Source: Nostoc sp. UHCC 0302
GTDB lineage: Bacteria > Cyanobacteriota > Cyanobacteriia > Cyanobacteriales > Nostocaceae
NCBI RefSeq assembly: GCF_038096175.1
Contig: NZ_CP151102.1
Location: 124,001-188,000 of the forward strand
DNA: 64,000 nucleotides
Reading direction: 5' to 3'
Shown: piece after piece, positions 18,015 through 27,381 of the stretch
Layout of the letters: every line of letters starts with the position of its first letter
Position numbering within the stretch: the stretch's first letter is position 1
Translations under genes and position numbers: made by a program
Notes under the pieces: model-generated
The model's input: the letters and a program-made list of their open reading frames with translations, nothing else
What the model was told of the DNA's origin: nothing
The model's database searches: none

Positions 18015-19376
18015 ATGACTACTAGAACGGTTACTACAACTGCTGATACTGGCACAGGCTCTTTACGTGCGGCTATTTTTGCAAGTATAAATGGAGACTC
18101 AATAGTGTTTGCTCCTGCATTAGCTGGTCAGACATTGACCGTAGGTAGCACACTGATCATCGCCAAGAATATTACAGTAGATGCCAGTGCTGCACCTATG
18201 TTTACTATTAGTGGTAACAATGCTTTCCGGTGTATGGCACTGGGTCAGGGTACAACCATCACCATTAAAGGTCTGACCTTTATTAATGGCTACATGACTG
18301 GTAGTTTTACGGCTGGAGGCTTAACAACCTCTAGTTACTGCAATACCACAGTGTTAAACTGTACCTTTAGAGGTAACAAAGGTGACACAAGTGGGGCTAT
18401 ACACGCAGGTTTTCAAAGTAAGTTAGTTGTACGTAATAACCTATTTGAGAATAATGATGGTACTCAAGCAAATAATGGCTTCGCGGCTGGTGGTATCGCC
18501 ACTAGAAACCGAGGCTCTTTAGAGGTATATAACTGCGACTTTTTCAACAACAAGGGCGTTGTGGGCGGTGCTATTTACCGATCTCTTGGTGGTCTTATAG
18601 TTGAAGACTCAGAGTTTGGAGGCAACACATCTAAACAGGGTGGCGGTGCTATTTATACAGACGGTTTTGGTCAAGACTCAGAGACCGTAGCTAACCGAGT
18701 AGGTGGCTTAGGTCGTCTAAGCCGTTGCTACTTCCATAACAATATTGCGTTGGCTGGCAACGGTGGAGCGGTTAACTTCTTTGACTATTACCCTGATACT
18801 TCAGTAGTTGAAGACTGTATTATCACTGACAATGAGTGCCGTGGTACTTATTACGGTGGAGGCATCCGACTAGCAGGTACAACTCAGCTATTAAGAACCA
18901 CTATCGCCAGTAACATATCTGCTAGAGATGCAGGTGGCTTATGGCTAGATGGTTATATCAATGGATCTACTGCCACTGTAACCCTGATTCAAGTTACGTT
19001 TTCTGCTAACTCAGCAGTACGCAACGGTGGGGCTATTTCCATTAATGGTAGTGCCAAGATATCAGCCACCTTTGACAACATAACCGCTAAGGATAACCTA
19101 GCGGCTGGTAGTGGTTTCATGTGGAACCCTGTAGGCTCTTATGTAGTCTCTGACTCCGTTTTTGACCGTAACTCAGGCACTAATGGGCAACAGATCGCCT
19201 ATACCCTTACTGAGGGTGGCGGTAACTATAGTTACCCTGCTGTATCGGGTACAGGTAAGAAAATAACCCCTAGTATCACTCAGGTAGATCCATTGCTAGA
19301 TGTGCTTACTACCACAGGTAGACCTAAGCATCCTAAGCTAGTAAATAGTCCTATTGGAACATCAGGTGACTTATAA
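18015..19376 (+). CDS. Right-handed parallel beta-helix protein
   Basis: The 453-residue protein opens with TVTTTADTGTGSLRAAI, the N-terminal motif of polymorphic outer-membrane-protein-like and parallel beta-helix proteins, followed by ~10 irregular turns with GGAI, NN.F and NC.F motifs (GGAIYRSLGGLIVEDSEF, GGGAIYTDG, GGIRLAG). Such proteins are usually surface or extracellular and may bind or cleave polysaccharides, but no catalytic site is visible. It lacks a classical signal peptide, so export may use another route. GAT-AAG type ribosome-binding site TAAGGATAACTC precedes ATG 18015. A terminator follows. Confidence 0.75.
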   Translation: MTTRTVTTTADTGTGSLRAAIFASINGDSIVFAPALAGQTLTVGSTLIIAKNITVDASAAPMFTISGNNAFRCMALGQGTTITIKGLTFINGYMTGSFTAGGLTTSSYCNTTVLNCTFRGNKGDTSGAIHAGFQSKLVVRNNLFENNDGTQANNGFAAGGIATRNRGSLEVYNCDFFNNKGVVGGAIYRSLGGLIVEDSEFGGNTSKQGGGAIYTDGFGQDSETVANRVGGLGRLSRCYFHNNIALAGNGGAVNFFDYYPDTSVVEDCIITDNECRGTYYGGGIRLAGTTQLLRTTIASNISARDAGGLWLDGYINGSTATVTLIQVTFSANSAVRNGGAISINGSAKISATFDNITAKDNLAAGSGFMWNPVGSYVVSDSVFDRNSGTNGQQIAYTLTEGGGNYSYPAVSGTGKKITPSITQVDPLLDVLTTTGRPKHPKLVNSPIGTSGDL

Positions 19377-19416
19377 CTAATACCTGACCTCTAACACCCA
19401 ACACCTAACAAAGAAC

Positions 19417-19440
19417 CCCTAGACATCTAGGGATTTTATT
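19417..19440 (+). terminator. Rho-independent terminator of the beta-helix gene
   Basis: CCCTAGA and TCTAGGG pair around a CA loop (19417-19432) and are followed by ATTTTATTT. It lies 41 bp after the stop codon of the beta-helix gene. Confidence 0.75.
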
Positions 19441-19489
19441 TGACTAACTATAGTTATATAACAATACCTTAGCCAAAATAAGAGCATGA

Positions 19490-19610
19490 AAAGGTAGGGC
19501 GCTTCGTAGTAGAGCTATTGTCTCTCACAACGACAACTCAAAAACTACAAGCTACTCATGCCAGACATCTTATCACTCTTACAATCAGGGCAAACGCATC
19601 TTATTTGTTA
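19490..19610 (+). mobile_element. 5' remnant of the IS found at 37.8-39.2 kb
   Basis: The segment GTAGAGCTATTGTC followed by ACGACAACTCAAAAACTACA and an ATG frame MPDILSLLQ matches the start of the frameshifted IS on the minus strand at ~39100-39210 (MPDILSLLQCLLPQ). Similarity ends at about 19590 after the first ~10 codons, so only the transposase start remains. The flanking 19441-19848 is AT-rich and otherwise shows no gene. Confidence 0.6.
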
Positions 19611-20044
19611 ACAGTTTAGTAAGCTACATTTAAACTATTAATCAAAAACTACTTTTTGTTAATAAAATAGTAAATTTGAATCATTTTATATTTGTAATAA
19701 CTAACAGTTGTATTATCGAATGCTCGAAATAACTTTAAATTGTAACTAGATAAAATTAAATATTACAATATAAGTAGAAAATTCATGCCATCACTACTAC
19801 TAATATAAATATTTTATTTTCGTTTCAAATTTTAAGTAATTATTTTACTTAAAGTTGCGCTAATACTCTGACTAAATATTCGTTATCTATTGCTGCTAAA
19901 AATCCTTTGTTCTTTATCCCAACTTTCATCCGTTTTTCTTTACCTAAAAGATTTACTGCTATTTGACGTAATACTGCAAAATTATAAGAGTGCATTATCT
20001 TTTCTGATGCGGCATTCATCTTCTTTTAATGCTACATCTAATAA

Positions 20045-20089
20045 CGGCAGTCGCTACAACGGGGGGAACCCCCGCAACGCGCTGCCTCC
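20045..20089. mobile_element. 45-bp palindromic repeat inserted in the ISAs1 gene
   Basis: Removing these 45 bases restores the transposase sequence HW|LLDVALKEDE exactly. The insert is imperfectly palindromic (GGCAGTCGCTACAACGGGGG and CCCGCAACGCGCTGCC halves around GGAACC). This resembles the small iterated palindromes of Nostocales. Confidence 0.8.
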
Positions 20090-20797
20090 CCAATGCAAAG
20101 AATTCTCTACTCCCCAATGACCACGAACTGCCTTAGCAAACTTTTCAATATTATTCGGAAGACTAATGATAAAATAACGAATTTCTACTGTTGTTTCCCC
20201 TTTTTCCTGACGAATATGCTCCACCATACCAACACTATTTAATTTTACCCAGTCTGTATTAAAATTTAACTGTGCTTTTTCTGATGATATCATTACATAA
20301 TGACGAATTTCTTTTCGTCCATGCCCTTTCTCTTCTGTTGTGTATCTTCCCTCATCTAATCCCTGAAACCCTGTCTGTATACCGATTTTGAATAAGCTTT
20401 CTACATATGAATGTAGATGACCTTGGTTTTCTTTTAATGTAATTACATAATCTGCATCTTGCCTAACTATTTCTTTTTGACAACCTATTGATAAGATTGT
20501 GACTATACATCCAGATATTTCTAAAACTTTCAGTAATTCTGGTATAGCTGTAATCTCATTTGATTTGGCATTTGTTTTGACTTGTCCTAGTACTAATCTA
20601 TTATGTACAGCCCAAGCATTTACCATATGTATTGCTGCTTTATCACTGCCATTATCATAAGAACCACGCAATGTTTTTCCATCTATTGCTACTATATCTT
20701 TCTCTATTATCTTTTGTATTGATTTCATCCAATTCACAAAACACTGTTGAAATTGTTCTGGTTTTATTCTGGCAAATACTCTCGCAAAGGTATCATG

Positions 20798-20821
20798 TGT
20801 TCGCGTAGCGTCTCCGTCAGG
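20798..20821. mobile_element. 24-bp REP-like unit inserted in frame
   Basis: The sequence TTCGCGTAGCGTCTCC with GTCAGG adds eight codons (PDGDATRT) between IPS and HDTFARVF of the ISAs1 transposase. TTCGCGTAGCGTCTCC is a highly iterated motif of Nostocales genomes; here it is caught as a precise in-frame insertion. Confidence 0.75.
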
Positions 20822-21040
20822 AGACGGAATCCCATTTGGCAATTCTAAAAAAGTTTTTAGCCAACCATGTTTTGCACATCCATACATTTCTATTTCTATC
20901 CAACCCTCTGCTCCACATATCACTGCACAAATCGCTATCGTCAGAATATCAATTAATTTGTGTCTTTTTGTCCGCTCTATTCTTGGATCTTCTATTCCCA
21001 AAAAGTGGTCAGCTATTGTAATTTTGGGCTTCAGTTTCAT

Positions 21041-21580
21041 GTTTATTTAATATCTATTTCTATGACAGCACACCTAAATCCAGGTTAGGATACTACATTT
21101 GTCTATCCTTGCTGCCATATCTTCCATCCTGGGCGATCACAACTGTTTTTTTCGCTCTATACTCCCTAAATCCCTTTACTACCTGCTTTCATGGTCTTGT
21201 CCTAATCTCCATCAATATTTAGATGCGTTCGCCCTGCCCCCAACACCCTGCCAAGCGCGAGATTTCACGTTTTCTTAATGACATTCAGTGCTAGCCAAAG
21301 GGAAAGAATTGTCATGAGGTTGCAGCAGTTGAACCAGTCGAAAGCGGTTTGTGAAAATCCCTATTTTGGTCAGTACGCTTTGTAAAATTTTCACATGGCT
21401 ATCGAATTGGTGCTTGTTTGTTCTAATCAGCACCTTAATAGTTCGATAACTTTCTTGTCTATTTCGTCAACTAAAAATTGTCTGGAGTATTGATTTGAGA
21501 AGGTTGCTTTAACGCTAAAGTTTTGTACCGTCAAGAGAACGCGTGCGTTCTTAAAGTTAATCTCTATGAATAACTGTCAA
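21041..21580. other. Intergenic with MITE fragment
   Basis: No gene is supported. It contains MITE fragment C (21226-21286) followed by the dispersed repeat shared with 13679-13741. The part nearest 21040 may include the outer end of the ISAs1 element, but no inverted repeat was identified. Confidence 0.5.
21226..21286. mobile_element. MITE-like element, 3' fragment (copy C)
   Basis: CCCCCAACACCCTGCC followed by GATTTCACGTTTTCTTAATG and ACATTC matches the right third of MITE copy B, including its right inverted-repeat end. The left half is absent. Confidence 0.65.
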
Positions 21581-22015
21581 TTAAAAATCATCCATTATCT
21601 GATAGCTAGGCAAAAAAGCCTTCACAAGATAGACTAAACTATTGAGTGAGCGCGATTTACAAAAGTAAGAGTTAGCGCCTAAATTCATTGCTTCTAAAAC
21701 TTGGTCTTTATCTTCTGAGTTTTTCATAACCACAACTGGTATATGTATCAATATTGAATGTTGCTTGAGCCACTTGAGTAACTCGAAATCTGACAGGACA
21801 GTTAAATTTAAATCTATTAATATTACCACAGGTAGAGAAGAGCAGTAGTTGTGAGTATTAGAAAGTATCTCTTCAAGATAATATACAGCTTGGATTTTGG
21901 AGTGCATTATCAAGACAAAAACCTGGTCTAACAACGCCTGCTCAAGCATATGCTTAATTAAAAGTTGTGTAGGAACGTCAGAGACTAGTAGAATAGTGTG
22001 TTCAGCTTTATTCAT
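21581..22015 (-). CDS. Response-regulator receiver protein
   Basis: A CheY-like protein of 144 residues with the phosphoacceptor Asp68 in VVILIDLNL, and the conserved Lys in YFCKSRSL. The N-terminal acidic pair is reduced to one Asp (LLVSDVPTQ), so phosphorylation chemistry may be weakened. It resembles the small receivers that pair with phytochrome-type kinases, but no kinase is adjacent. I chose ATG 22015 (MNKAEHTILLVSD), since the frame upstream to 22213 translates dispersed repeat DNA rather than a domain. Confidence 0.75.
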   Translation of the reverse strand: MNKAEHTILLVSDVPTQLLIKHMLEQALLDQVFVLIMHSKIQAVYYLEEILSNTHNYCSSLPVVILIDLNLTVLSDFELLKWLKQHSILIHIPVVVMKNSEDKDQVLEAMNLGANSYFCKSRSLNSLVYLVKAFLPSYQIMDDF

Positions 22016-23168
22016 AAACTGGCTAAATAAAAGTACATTCGTCAGAATCACTCTTCGTAGGGAAGGAGCGTGGAAAGTCAAAGCGGAGGTTTCTCCCAAA
22101 TTTGGATGTCTGACGATAATCGGCTGTGCATTTACGAAAAAGCTTACGCTCCAATTTCTCTTTCCATAGACGCTTTTACAGTGAGATAGAAGTCTTGGTA
22201 GGGTTTCCCTCACGTCAGCGTCAGCGAACCGTTAGCTTAGCATTAACGAGTTTTCTACAGCCCTTCTCAAGATAATTTTTCTGTTTATTACTAAGAAAAG
22301 AGTTTAGCTTGGCATAATAAAAAATACTAAATTTACAAAACTTAACTATGTTATGATTTCATTTTGCCAGTTAAGATTTAACAAATCAATATAGGGTAAT
22401 TGATTATTTAGACATAAAGAATAGGATTATGCCTTTACACCTAACTATTTGAATTTCCATTTATATATTTAATTAAGCAGAGATACAGCGCTTCCGGCTA
22501 TTATGCAATATAGTTTTCTCCTTGCCCCTCTCCTATCATTGCTTTCAGCTTTTAGGACGTACCTCATATCTGCTGGAAGTGCTGTATAATAAATTTTACC
22601 TGACCCTAATAGCTTTTGTTTTAATTGCTAAATATACCCTAAAAATAGTTGGGTATAATAAATTTATTCCTTTTATGTTAGCAGTAAAGAATATATGTGT
22701 TAGTCTCCGGAATTGAAAATTTAATTAGAGTAATTGGTGCATAAATAAACTAGTCAAAAAGCATCAGCAAATTGAGAGTTCTGTAGTCTACTCTACGAAA
22801 TTACCTTTGCGGAGTGTCTCATAACCAAGGGCTTAACAATCAGCGAAAAGCTAGAGATTAGTTTTACTCCAATTTTTTGCAGATTAAGAGTGTAACTTTT
22901 TAATTTAAGTGGCAGGATTGAATCCCTTATAAAGATTTTTTACCTAAATCCTGAATTCTAAATTTAGACTTTTTTATGAATCAATATTTCTAGTTATTAG
23001 TAAGAAAGTAACTATATTTGAGCTTGTTTATTTTTCAGTTAAGTATCTAGGCATAAAAACAGATCCAGCCTTGTCCCAGCCCTCCGGGCTGGGACGACAT
23101 CTACGAGACATTTTGAAAGAAAAATAGTTAAATAAAGGCTCGGTTTCTTTCAGTTATTCTATTTAGCT
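22016..23168. other. AT-rich 1.15-kb gap without a gene
   Basis: The first ~200 bp are dispersed Nostocales repeat DNA (GGAAAGTCAAAGCGGAGGTTTC). A perfect 9-bp stem hairpin GTCCCAGCC-CTCCG-GGCTGGGAC occurs at 23074-23096 without a T-tract. A 64-codon frame at 22522-22716 has no supporting signal. Confidence 0.5.
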
Positions 23169-24695
23169 TCTGAAATGTAGTTTTTCACTCTCCCCCCGTC
23201 TGTGAGGGTTTGCAGTATAGGTAAAAGTAGGGGTGAGCATCATGTGGTAGTGTAAAAAATAATTGTGCAATTTTAGCTAAACACGAATGAATCGACTGAG
23301 CAAAGAAGACCTCGCACAAATGAACCGGGACTACTTCCAATCTCTGGATAAACAGAAATTGGTAGAAGTGGCGGGTAATCTTCATTCTCTGGCAGTCGAA
23401 CAAATAGAAAAATTAGAACAAAACTCAAGCAATAGTTCCCTACCCCCATCATCAGACCAATTTAGAAGCACATCTTCTTCGGAGTTAGAAGAAAAACAAG
23501 AAACGGGGAGTGAAACTTCTGTTTCGGAGTCAAAGCAAGAAAAGAAGGAAGTTTCAGAAGAAAGCGAGAAACCGAAAAGCAAGGGATTTGGGAAAAAATT
23601 ACCGGGAAAGCAAAAAGGAGCTAAGGGAATATGGCGGACAACACCCTTGGTTGCCAGTGAAATAGTTGCCCATCATCCTCTAACTTGTGCATCCTGTAAC
23701 AGTTCGTTAGAAATAGACCCCGATGCAAAACCCCACATGGGTTATTACGTATTAGAACTAGAAAAATTAGATTCTGGAATTGAGGTAAGATGTACGCTTC
23801 ATCACTATTATCAAGCAACTTGCTCTTGTGGACACCACACAAAAATAAAGCCACAATTTGGTTACGTTTCGGTAGTTGAAGGAAGAAGTAGAGATTTATG
23901 CTTAGTTCCCCGGTAGTTGAGGAATTAATTGAAGAATTGCAATCGGCAGAAATAATCCACCTTGACGAAACACCCTGGTATGAAAAGGGGAAATATCGAT
24001 GGTTATGGGTAGCTATTACAAGTACAATTGCAGTTTTCCACATCGGTAGTCGTCGCAAAGAAGAATTGTTGTGTCTGATAACCTCGGCATTTGTGGGATG
24101 GTTAATAACTGATGGCTATGGGGCTTATATTAATTACCCTAAACGCCAACATTGTTTAGCTCATCTCATCCGCAAAGCGATCGCTTTGACCGAAGCTGTA
24201 GATCGGGAGGTAGCGGATTTGGGGCAGTGGCTATTAGAAGAACTAAGGGAACTAATACATGAGCTTGCCACTGGCGACGGGGATAAGGATGAAACCGACT
24301 CAAACCCCGCTCGCCTTTATCGAGTCTGCCGATTGGCTACGGGAGTCGAGCATACCAAGTTAAAAGCTCTAGCAAAAGAGATTTTAGCTGACTGGGATGC
24401 TGTGGTTGCGTGTTTTTATCATCCGCAATTACCACCGACCAATAATGAAGCAGAACGGGCTTTAAGACATGCTGTTATTGCCCGACGTCTTAGCTATGGA
24501 ACTCGCACTAGTGAAGGTAGTTTAGCTTATTGCTCTGTTTTGAGTGTTATTGAAACTTGCAGGCTGAGAAAAGTTGACCCTTGGAGTTATATTGCTCAAG
24601 TTCTAACCCAAGCTCGTAGAGGTATAAAACATCCTCCTATTCCTGTTGCTTCTTAATTCCTTTTTATTGGGGAGAGTGAAAAACTACTCTGAAAT
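23169..24695 (+). mobile_element. IS66-family element with target duplication
   Basis: The element spans 23177-24687 (1511 bp) between 19-bp perfect inverted repeats (GTAGTTTTTCACTCTCCCC) and is flanked by the 8-bp duplication TCTGAAAT (23169-23176, 24688-24695), the size expected for IS66. It carries one transposase gene that has suffered an internal deletion. Confidence 0.93.
23287..24656 (+). pseudogene. IS66 transposase with internal deletion
   Basis: Two frames are parts of one transposase. The first (23287-23916) has the N-terminal leucine-rich region, NSSNSSLPPSSDQ and the Cys-rich zinc-binding part (CASC...CSCG); the second (23898-24656) begins in the catalytic core (SPVVEELIEELQSAEIIHLDE, TPWYEKGKYRWLW) and has the C-terminal NNEAERALR. 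Between RSRDL and SPVVEEL the normal linker and part of the core are missing and the frame shifts, implying a deletion of very roughly 200 bp near 23905. The protein is inactive, but both element ends are intact, so it could move in trans. Confidence 0.88.
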
Positions 24696-24715
24696 TGTTT
24701 TATAAAGGAGTAGAA

Positions 24716-24823
24716 ATGAAACTCAGTGCAAGTGAACTACCATCCACTAGCAGCTTATTTTTACTGGGACTTAAACAAAAAACGGTTAAAATAGCCTTAA
24801 ATGTACGTACACAAAGGCTTTGA
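24716..24823 (+). CDS. Small peptide (35 aa) with strong ribosome-binding site
   Basis: ATG 24716 lies six bases after AAGGAG, one of the best Shine-Dalgarno matches in the window. The frame encodes MKLSASELPSTSSLFLLGLK and QKTVKIALNVRTQRL before TGA. The family is not recognised. IS66 ends 28 bp upstream of the start, so its original promoter is cut off. Function unknown. Confidence 0.35.
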   Translation: MKLSASELPSTSSLFLLGLKQKTVKIALNVRTQRL

Positions 24824-25196
24824 CATCATTTACCTAGTTTCTTAATATATCTGGGATTATACAAACATTCTCTCTTCTGAGTACGCTTGGCAGCTAGGTA
24901 TTTTATAACTATCTAAAAAACTAGTTTATCTCAGATTTTTACGGGTAGTCTAAATCAGGATTTTCTAGCAATAAGTTTCTCTAATTGAACTAAGTATTTC
25001 ATTTTAGTCACATTTTTAAGCTGGCGGCTTTTAGCTTCTTATTGTTAAGCTTTGAATATTTTCTTCTGGAACTAGTGAGATAACTGTACGTCAGCTATGT
25101 AAAATTTAGGCAAGAAAAAAATAGCAACTTTAAGAAAGTATAAAGCTGGGGAAAATCTACCCTGATAAATGTTATTTTAATAGAGTTGATAAACTA

Positions 25197-25224
25197 CTTG
25201 CGGAAGGTAATTACCTTCCGCAAG
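25197..25224. repeat. 28-bp perfect palindrome
   Basis: CTTGCGGAAGGTAA is followed directly by its exact reverse complement, without a spacer. There is no T-tract, so it may be a protein-binding site or a cruciform rather than a terminator. Confidence 0.7.
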
Positions 25225-25280
25225 CAAGTGATTTGATGAGTTCCTATTGCTGTTATACAAAAGTTGAAAAACAAGGAAAA

Positions 25281-25400
25281 GGATTTACGCAGGCTGCTAT
25301 TACAATATAGCAAATAACAGCTTAATTACTCATCCTATAGGGGGATAAACTAGAAAAATCAGTCCAACGTTAAGAACTGTAGGCAGGAATATCAACAACC
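25281..25400. repeat. Intergenic repeat, partner of 26961-27090
   Basis: Aligned to 26961-27090 it shares TTACGCAG, CTCATCCTATAG, TAGAAAAAT and ATCAACAACC in the same order with only a ~10-base length difference. It is a diverged duplication of non-coding DNA. Confidence 0.65.
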
Positions 25401-25583
25401 GCTATTGAGGTTTAGTAGATTTTCCATCTGTTGCTCGTCTATCGTTTGGTTCTGGTATTCGTGTATCGCTGTTTCCCACTTTACCAAGTTTATACTTGTT
25501 AAGTAGGGAGTAGTTGTTTCAGACTGCTTTTCCTTGGATATTTATCAGTGAAGTATACTTACTGATGCTTTTGTACTGTTTAG

Positions 25584-25614
25584 AAGAGGCACTCTTTTTT
25601 AAAGAGTGCCTCTT
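25584..25614. terminator. Bidirectional hairpin, possible terminator
   Basis: AAGAGGCACTCTTT and AAAGAGTGCCTCTT form a perfect 14-bp stem with a TTT loop. The T-tract after the stem is poor, so termination is uncertain. Confidence 0.5.
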
Positions 25615-25691
25615 ACAGTTGTATCTTTGTTGTGTCGAAAAGCAATTCGATAAGACCGGGCTTGCTAAAGATGACTAAGTATTAATTACTT

Positions 25692-25732
25692 GTGTGCCAT
25701 ACAAATTCTGTATGGCACACTAATATTTTTTT
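25692..25732 (+). terminator. Rho-independent terminator
   Basis: GTGTGCCATAC and GTATGGCACAC pair perfectly around AAATTCT and are followed by TAATATTTTTTT. No intact gene is seen immediately upstream, so it probably belonged to a lost gene. Confidence 0.75.
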
Positions 25733-25868
25733 GCAGTCTTTCCTTAATTATAATTACTATTAGTAGGTTAATAACATTTTTAAATCAAGCTCCCCAGCTG
25801 ATCGATGGGTTTCCTACACCTTGCACGCAAGTTGTTGATCCTTCTGGTCTCTGCCGGAATAGTCCAGT

Positions 25869-26123
25869 ATGTCTAACAGAATTTTCAAAACTCATGTTTC
25901 AGGTCTGGGAGTGTGCGAAGCTTGCAGCCTGGTCTTCAATCAAGTTCTAGTCACAATAATATTGCCGAGAGGAACAAGAGTTGAGCAAAAAGAGTTTTTA
26001 AAGATTTGGATTCAAGAGTACACGCAAAGTTTGGTGTCTACGGGAGCCTGGGATACTCCAGCAACAGAACATGAAGTCAATCAAATTCTTAACGAGGTGT
26101 TTGGGAAGCTGTACAGAAGTTAG
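25869..26123 (+). CDS. Hypothetical protein (84 aa), doubtful
   Basis: The frame encodes MSNRIFKTHVSGLGVCEACS and ends with WDTPATEHEVNQILNEVFG and KLYRS. The C-terminal half looks protein-like and helical, but there is no ribosome-binding site and no recognised family. Its sequence includes ATAATATTGCCG (25956-25967), shared with the hairpin-arm repeats at 27119-27498, so this may be a chance frame across relic DNA. Confidence 0.3.
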   Translation: MSNRIFKTHVSGLGVCEACSLVFNQVLVTIILPRGTRVEQKEFLKIWIQEYTQSLVSTGAWDTPATEHEVNQILNEVFGKLYRS

Positions 26124-26639
26124 TTTAGTCAAACACTTTTGATAGCGAGCGCTCTCATCATCGTGCTGGTAATCTGACAAAAGTTACCCCATCTTACCCT
26201 CGTCACTCTTGTAGTTGATAGGCCCAAAGTCTCGCGTTGGGTTGGCTGTTGGCACTGCTTGCACACAAAGTTGAAAATGCGAGTGTGAATCTTACGCTTA
26301 TGCGCTCTGACGGTGTACTCTCGGACTTCAATTATCTTACTGAGTATTGGCTAACTTTATGGCTCTACTTCTTTAATAATAGAGAATTCAGAATTCAAAA
26401 GTCAGGAGTGATGCCCTGAGTTTCGACCGCGCTCAACTACCGTCGGTCGCTGGGTCAGAATTTGATAGGAGCGCAACACAACGACCACGCTCAGTGCATC
26501 GCTGGTGAATGTAGTAGTTCACCAACCCAAAATTGCTGTGTAGGTCGAGCAGGGGGAGAATTGGAGGAAATACTGCTACTATTCATTGATTTTGCAACGC
26601 CAGCCTCCCTTGCTGACTACAACGCAAGCGTTGTCTTGG

Positions 26640-26712
26640 CAGACTACTAGAACTTACTCTTGGCTTTGACCAGCAAATAGAAAACTGCCCTGGAGCAGAG
26701 CCAGAGCAGCAT
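26640..26712 (+). pseudogene. Relic of the NCPG small peptide
   Basis: Codons at 26683-26709 read NCPGAEPEQ, against NCPGVEPEQ in the peptide gene at 10949-11122; the preceding codons LGRLLELTLGFDQQIE align loosely with its LLTMGAGSLETT region. No start codon exists in this frame after the upstream TGA, and the tail runs on past the original end, so this is a decayed copy. Confidence 0.4.
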
Positions 26713-26960
26713 AACAAGAAAATAAGTTTTATGGAGATGCACGGCTGTTTTGCCTTTTTGAAATATAGATAATACAGAGATTCCTTAAAGTTAGTAATCT
26801 TAAAGATAAGCTTAGTCGTCACCTACTAAGCTTATCAGACTCACGCAGATAACCATTAGGCTTACGCAGATTTCCATCTTGCTTTCTACGTATTCTCAGA
26901 TACGTCTACTTCTGGTGCTGTAAATTTTTAGCAAAGCTTGGCTATTGTTAACCAGGCTTA

Positions 26961-27090
26961 AGAATTACGCAGAGTACTGCTAATATATGGTAAATGACAG
27001 CCCATTTGCTCATCCTATAGAGTGAGCTTTTAGAAAAATATACAAAAGAATTAAAAGGGACAAAAGTAGCGAGCCTGTCATCAACAACCA
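26961..27090. repeat. Intergenic repeat, partner of 25281-25400
   Basis: Same ordered blocks as its partner 1.68 kb upstream (TTACGCAG, CTCATCCTATAG, TAGAAAAAT, ATCAACAACC). Confidence 0.65.
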
Positions 27091-27118
27091 TGCGTCGACT
27101 AAACCCTTTACTGTCGGT

Positions 27119-27184
27119 GGAACCATAATATTGCCGTTTTTACGTGCTTATGCTTCTAATTCAAATTGGCAATATTATCCTTCC
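27119..27184 (+). repeat. 66-bp hairpin site, left copy (candidate att site)
   Basis: The unit begins GGAACCATAATATTGCC and ends GGCAATATTATCCTTCC, so its arms pair. At offset 30 it carries TATGCTTCTAAT. The copy at 29533-29598 has the same length, the same outer bases (GGAA/TTCC) and the same central motif at the same offset, while its arms differ by compensating changes (positions 11, 12, 14 and 15 with their partners). Both are in direct orientation and enclose the tyrosine recombinase gene. Confidence 0.7.
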
Positions 27185-27381
27185 ACTGTCTATAATCCTT
27201 ACAGGCTATACATTTGGCAATAAAATGGTTGATAACGAACCTGGACTAAAAATGTAGGATTGAAATCTCCTAAAAACCTGAAGCTCTTCTGGCATAAGCA
27301 TTTAGGAATCATACACCAACCAAAAAATCAAATCTTAAGATTACCTTTTTTTGGCAAGCTTATAATTCCATTTTGGATTTC

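Larger units (their letters stand above)
19849..21040 (-). pseudogene. ISAs1-family transposase, broken by palindromic insertions
   Basis: The frame from ATG 21040 has the family's N-terminus (FLGIEDPRIERTKRHKLIDIL), first catalytic Asp in VAIDGKTLRGS and C-terminal HWGVENSLHW. It ends early at 20054 because a 45-bp palindromic element (20045-20089) with a TAG codon is inserted after LHW; the sequence resumes as LLDVALKEDECRIR, meets a one-base frameshift near 19992, and continues NFAVLRQIAVNLL to a stop at 19849. A 24-bp REP unit (20798-20821) is inserted in frame between IPS and HDTFARVF. The usual second catalytic motif (IDAMGCQ) reads ILSIGCQ, so the copy is dead. Terminal repeats could not be placed. 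Confidence 0.85.
24824..25868. other. 1-kb gap with hairpins and an intergenic duplication
   Basis: It holds a 28-bp perfect palindrome (25197-25224), a 14-bp-stem hairpin (25584-25614), a terminator (25692-25732) and a segment (25281-25400) repeated at 26961-27090. A minus-strand open stretch ending at 25402 reads NKYKLGKVGNSDTRIPEPND but lacks a start codon, and may be a gene relic. Confidence 0.5.
26124..27118. other. Gene graveyard with peptide relic and repeat
   Basis: The only recognisable items are the relic of the small Cys peptide near 26640-26710 and the intergenic repeat at 26961-27090. Short frames at 26237 and 26462 show no domain; a heptamer-type repeat (GAATTCAGAATTC) lies at 26380-26396. 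Confidence 0.45.

Noticed and set aside
22016-22213. N-terminal extension of the receiver protein to 210 residues
   Set aside because: The extra DNA is a dispersed repeat (GGAAAGTCAAAGCGGAGGTTTC) and the receiver domain starts properly at ATG 22015.
25690-25950. 86-codon plus-strand frame starting MCAIQILYG
   Set aside because: It starts inside a clear terminator hairpin (25692-25732) and has no ribosome-binding site or recognised domain.
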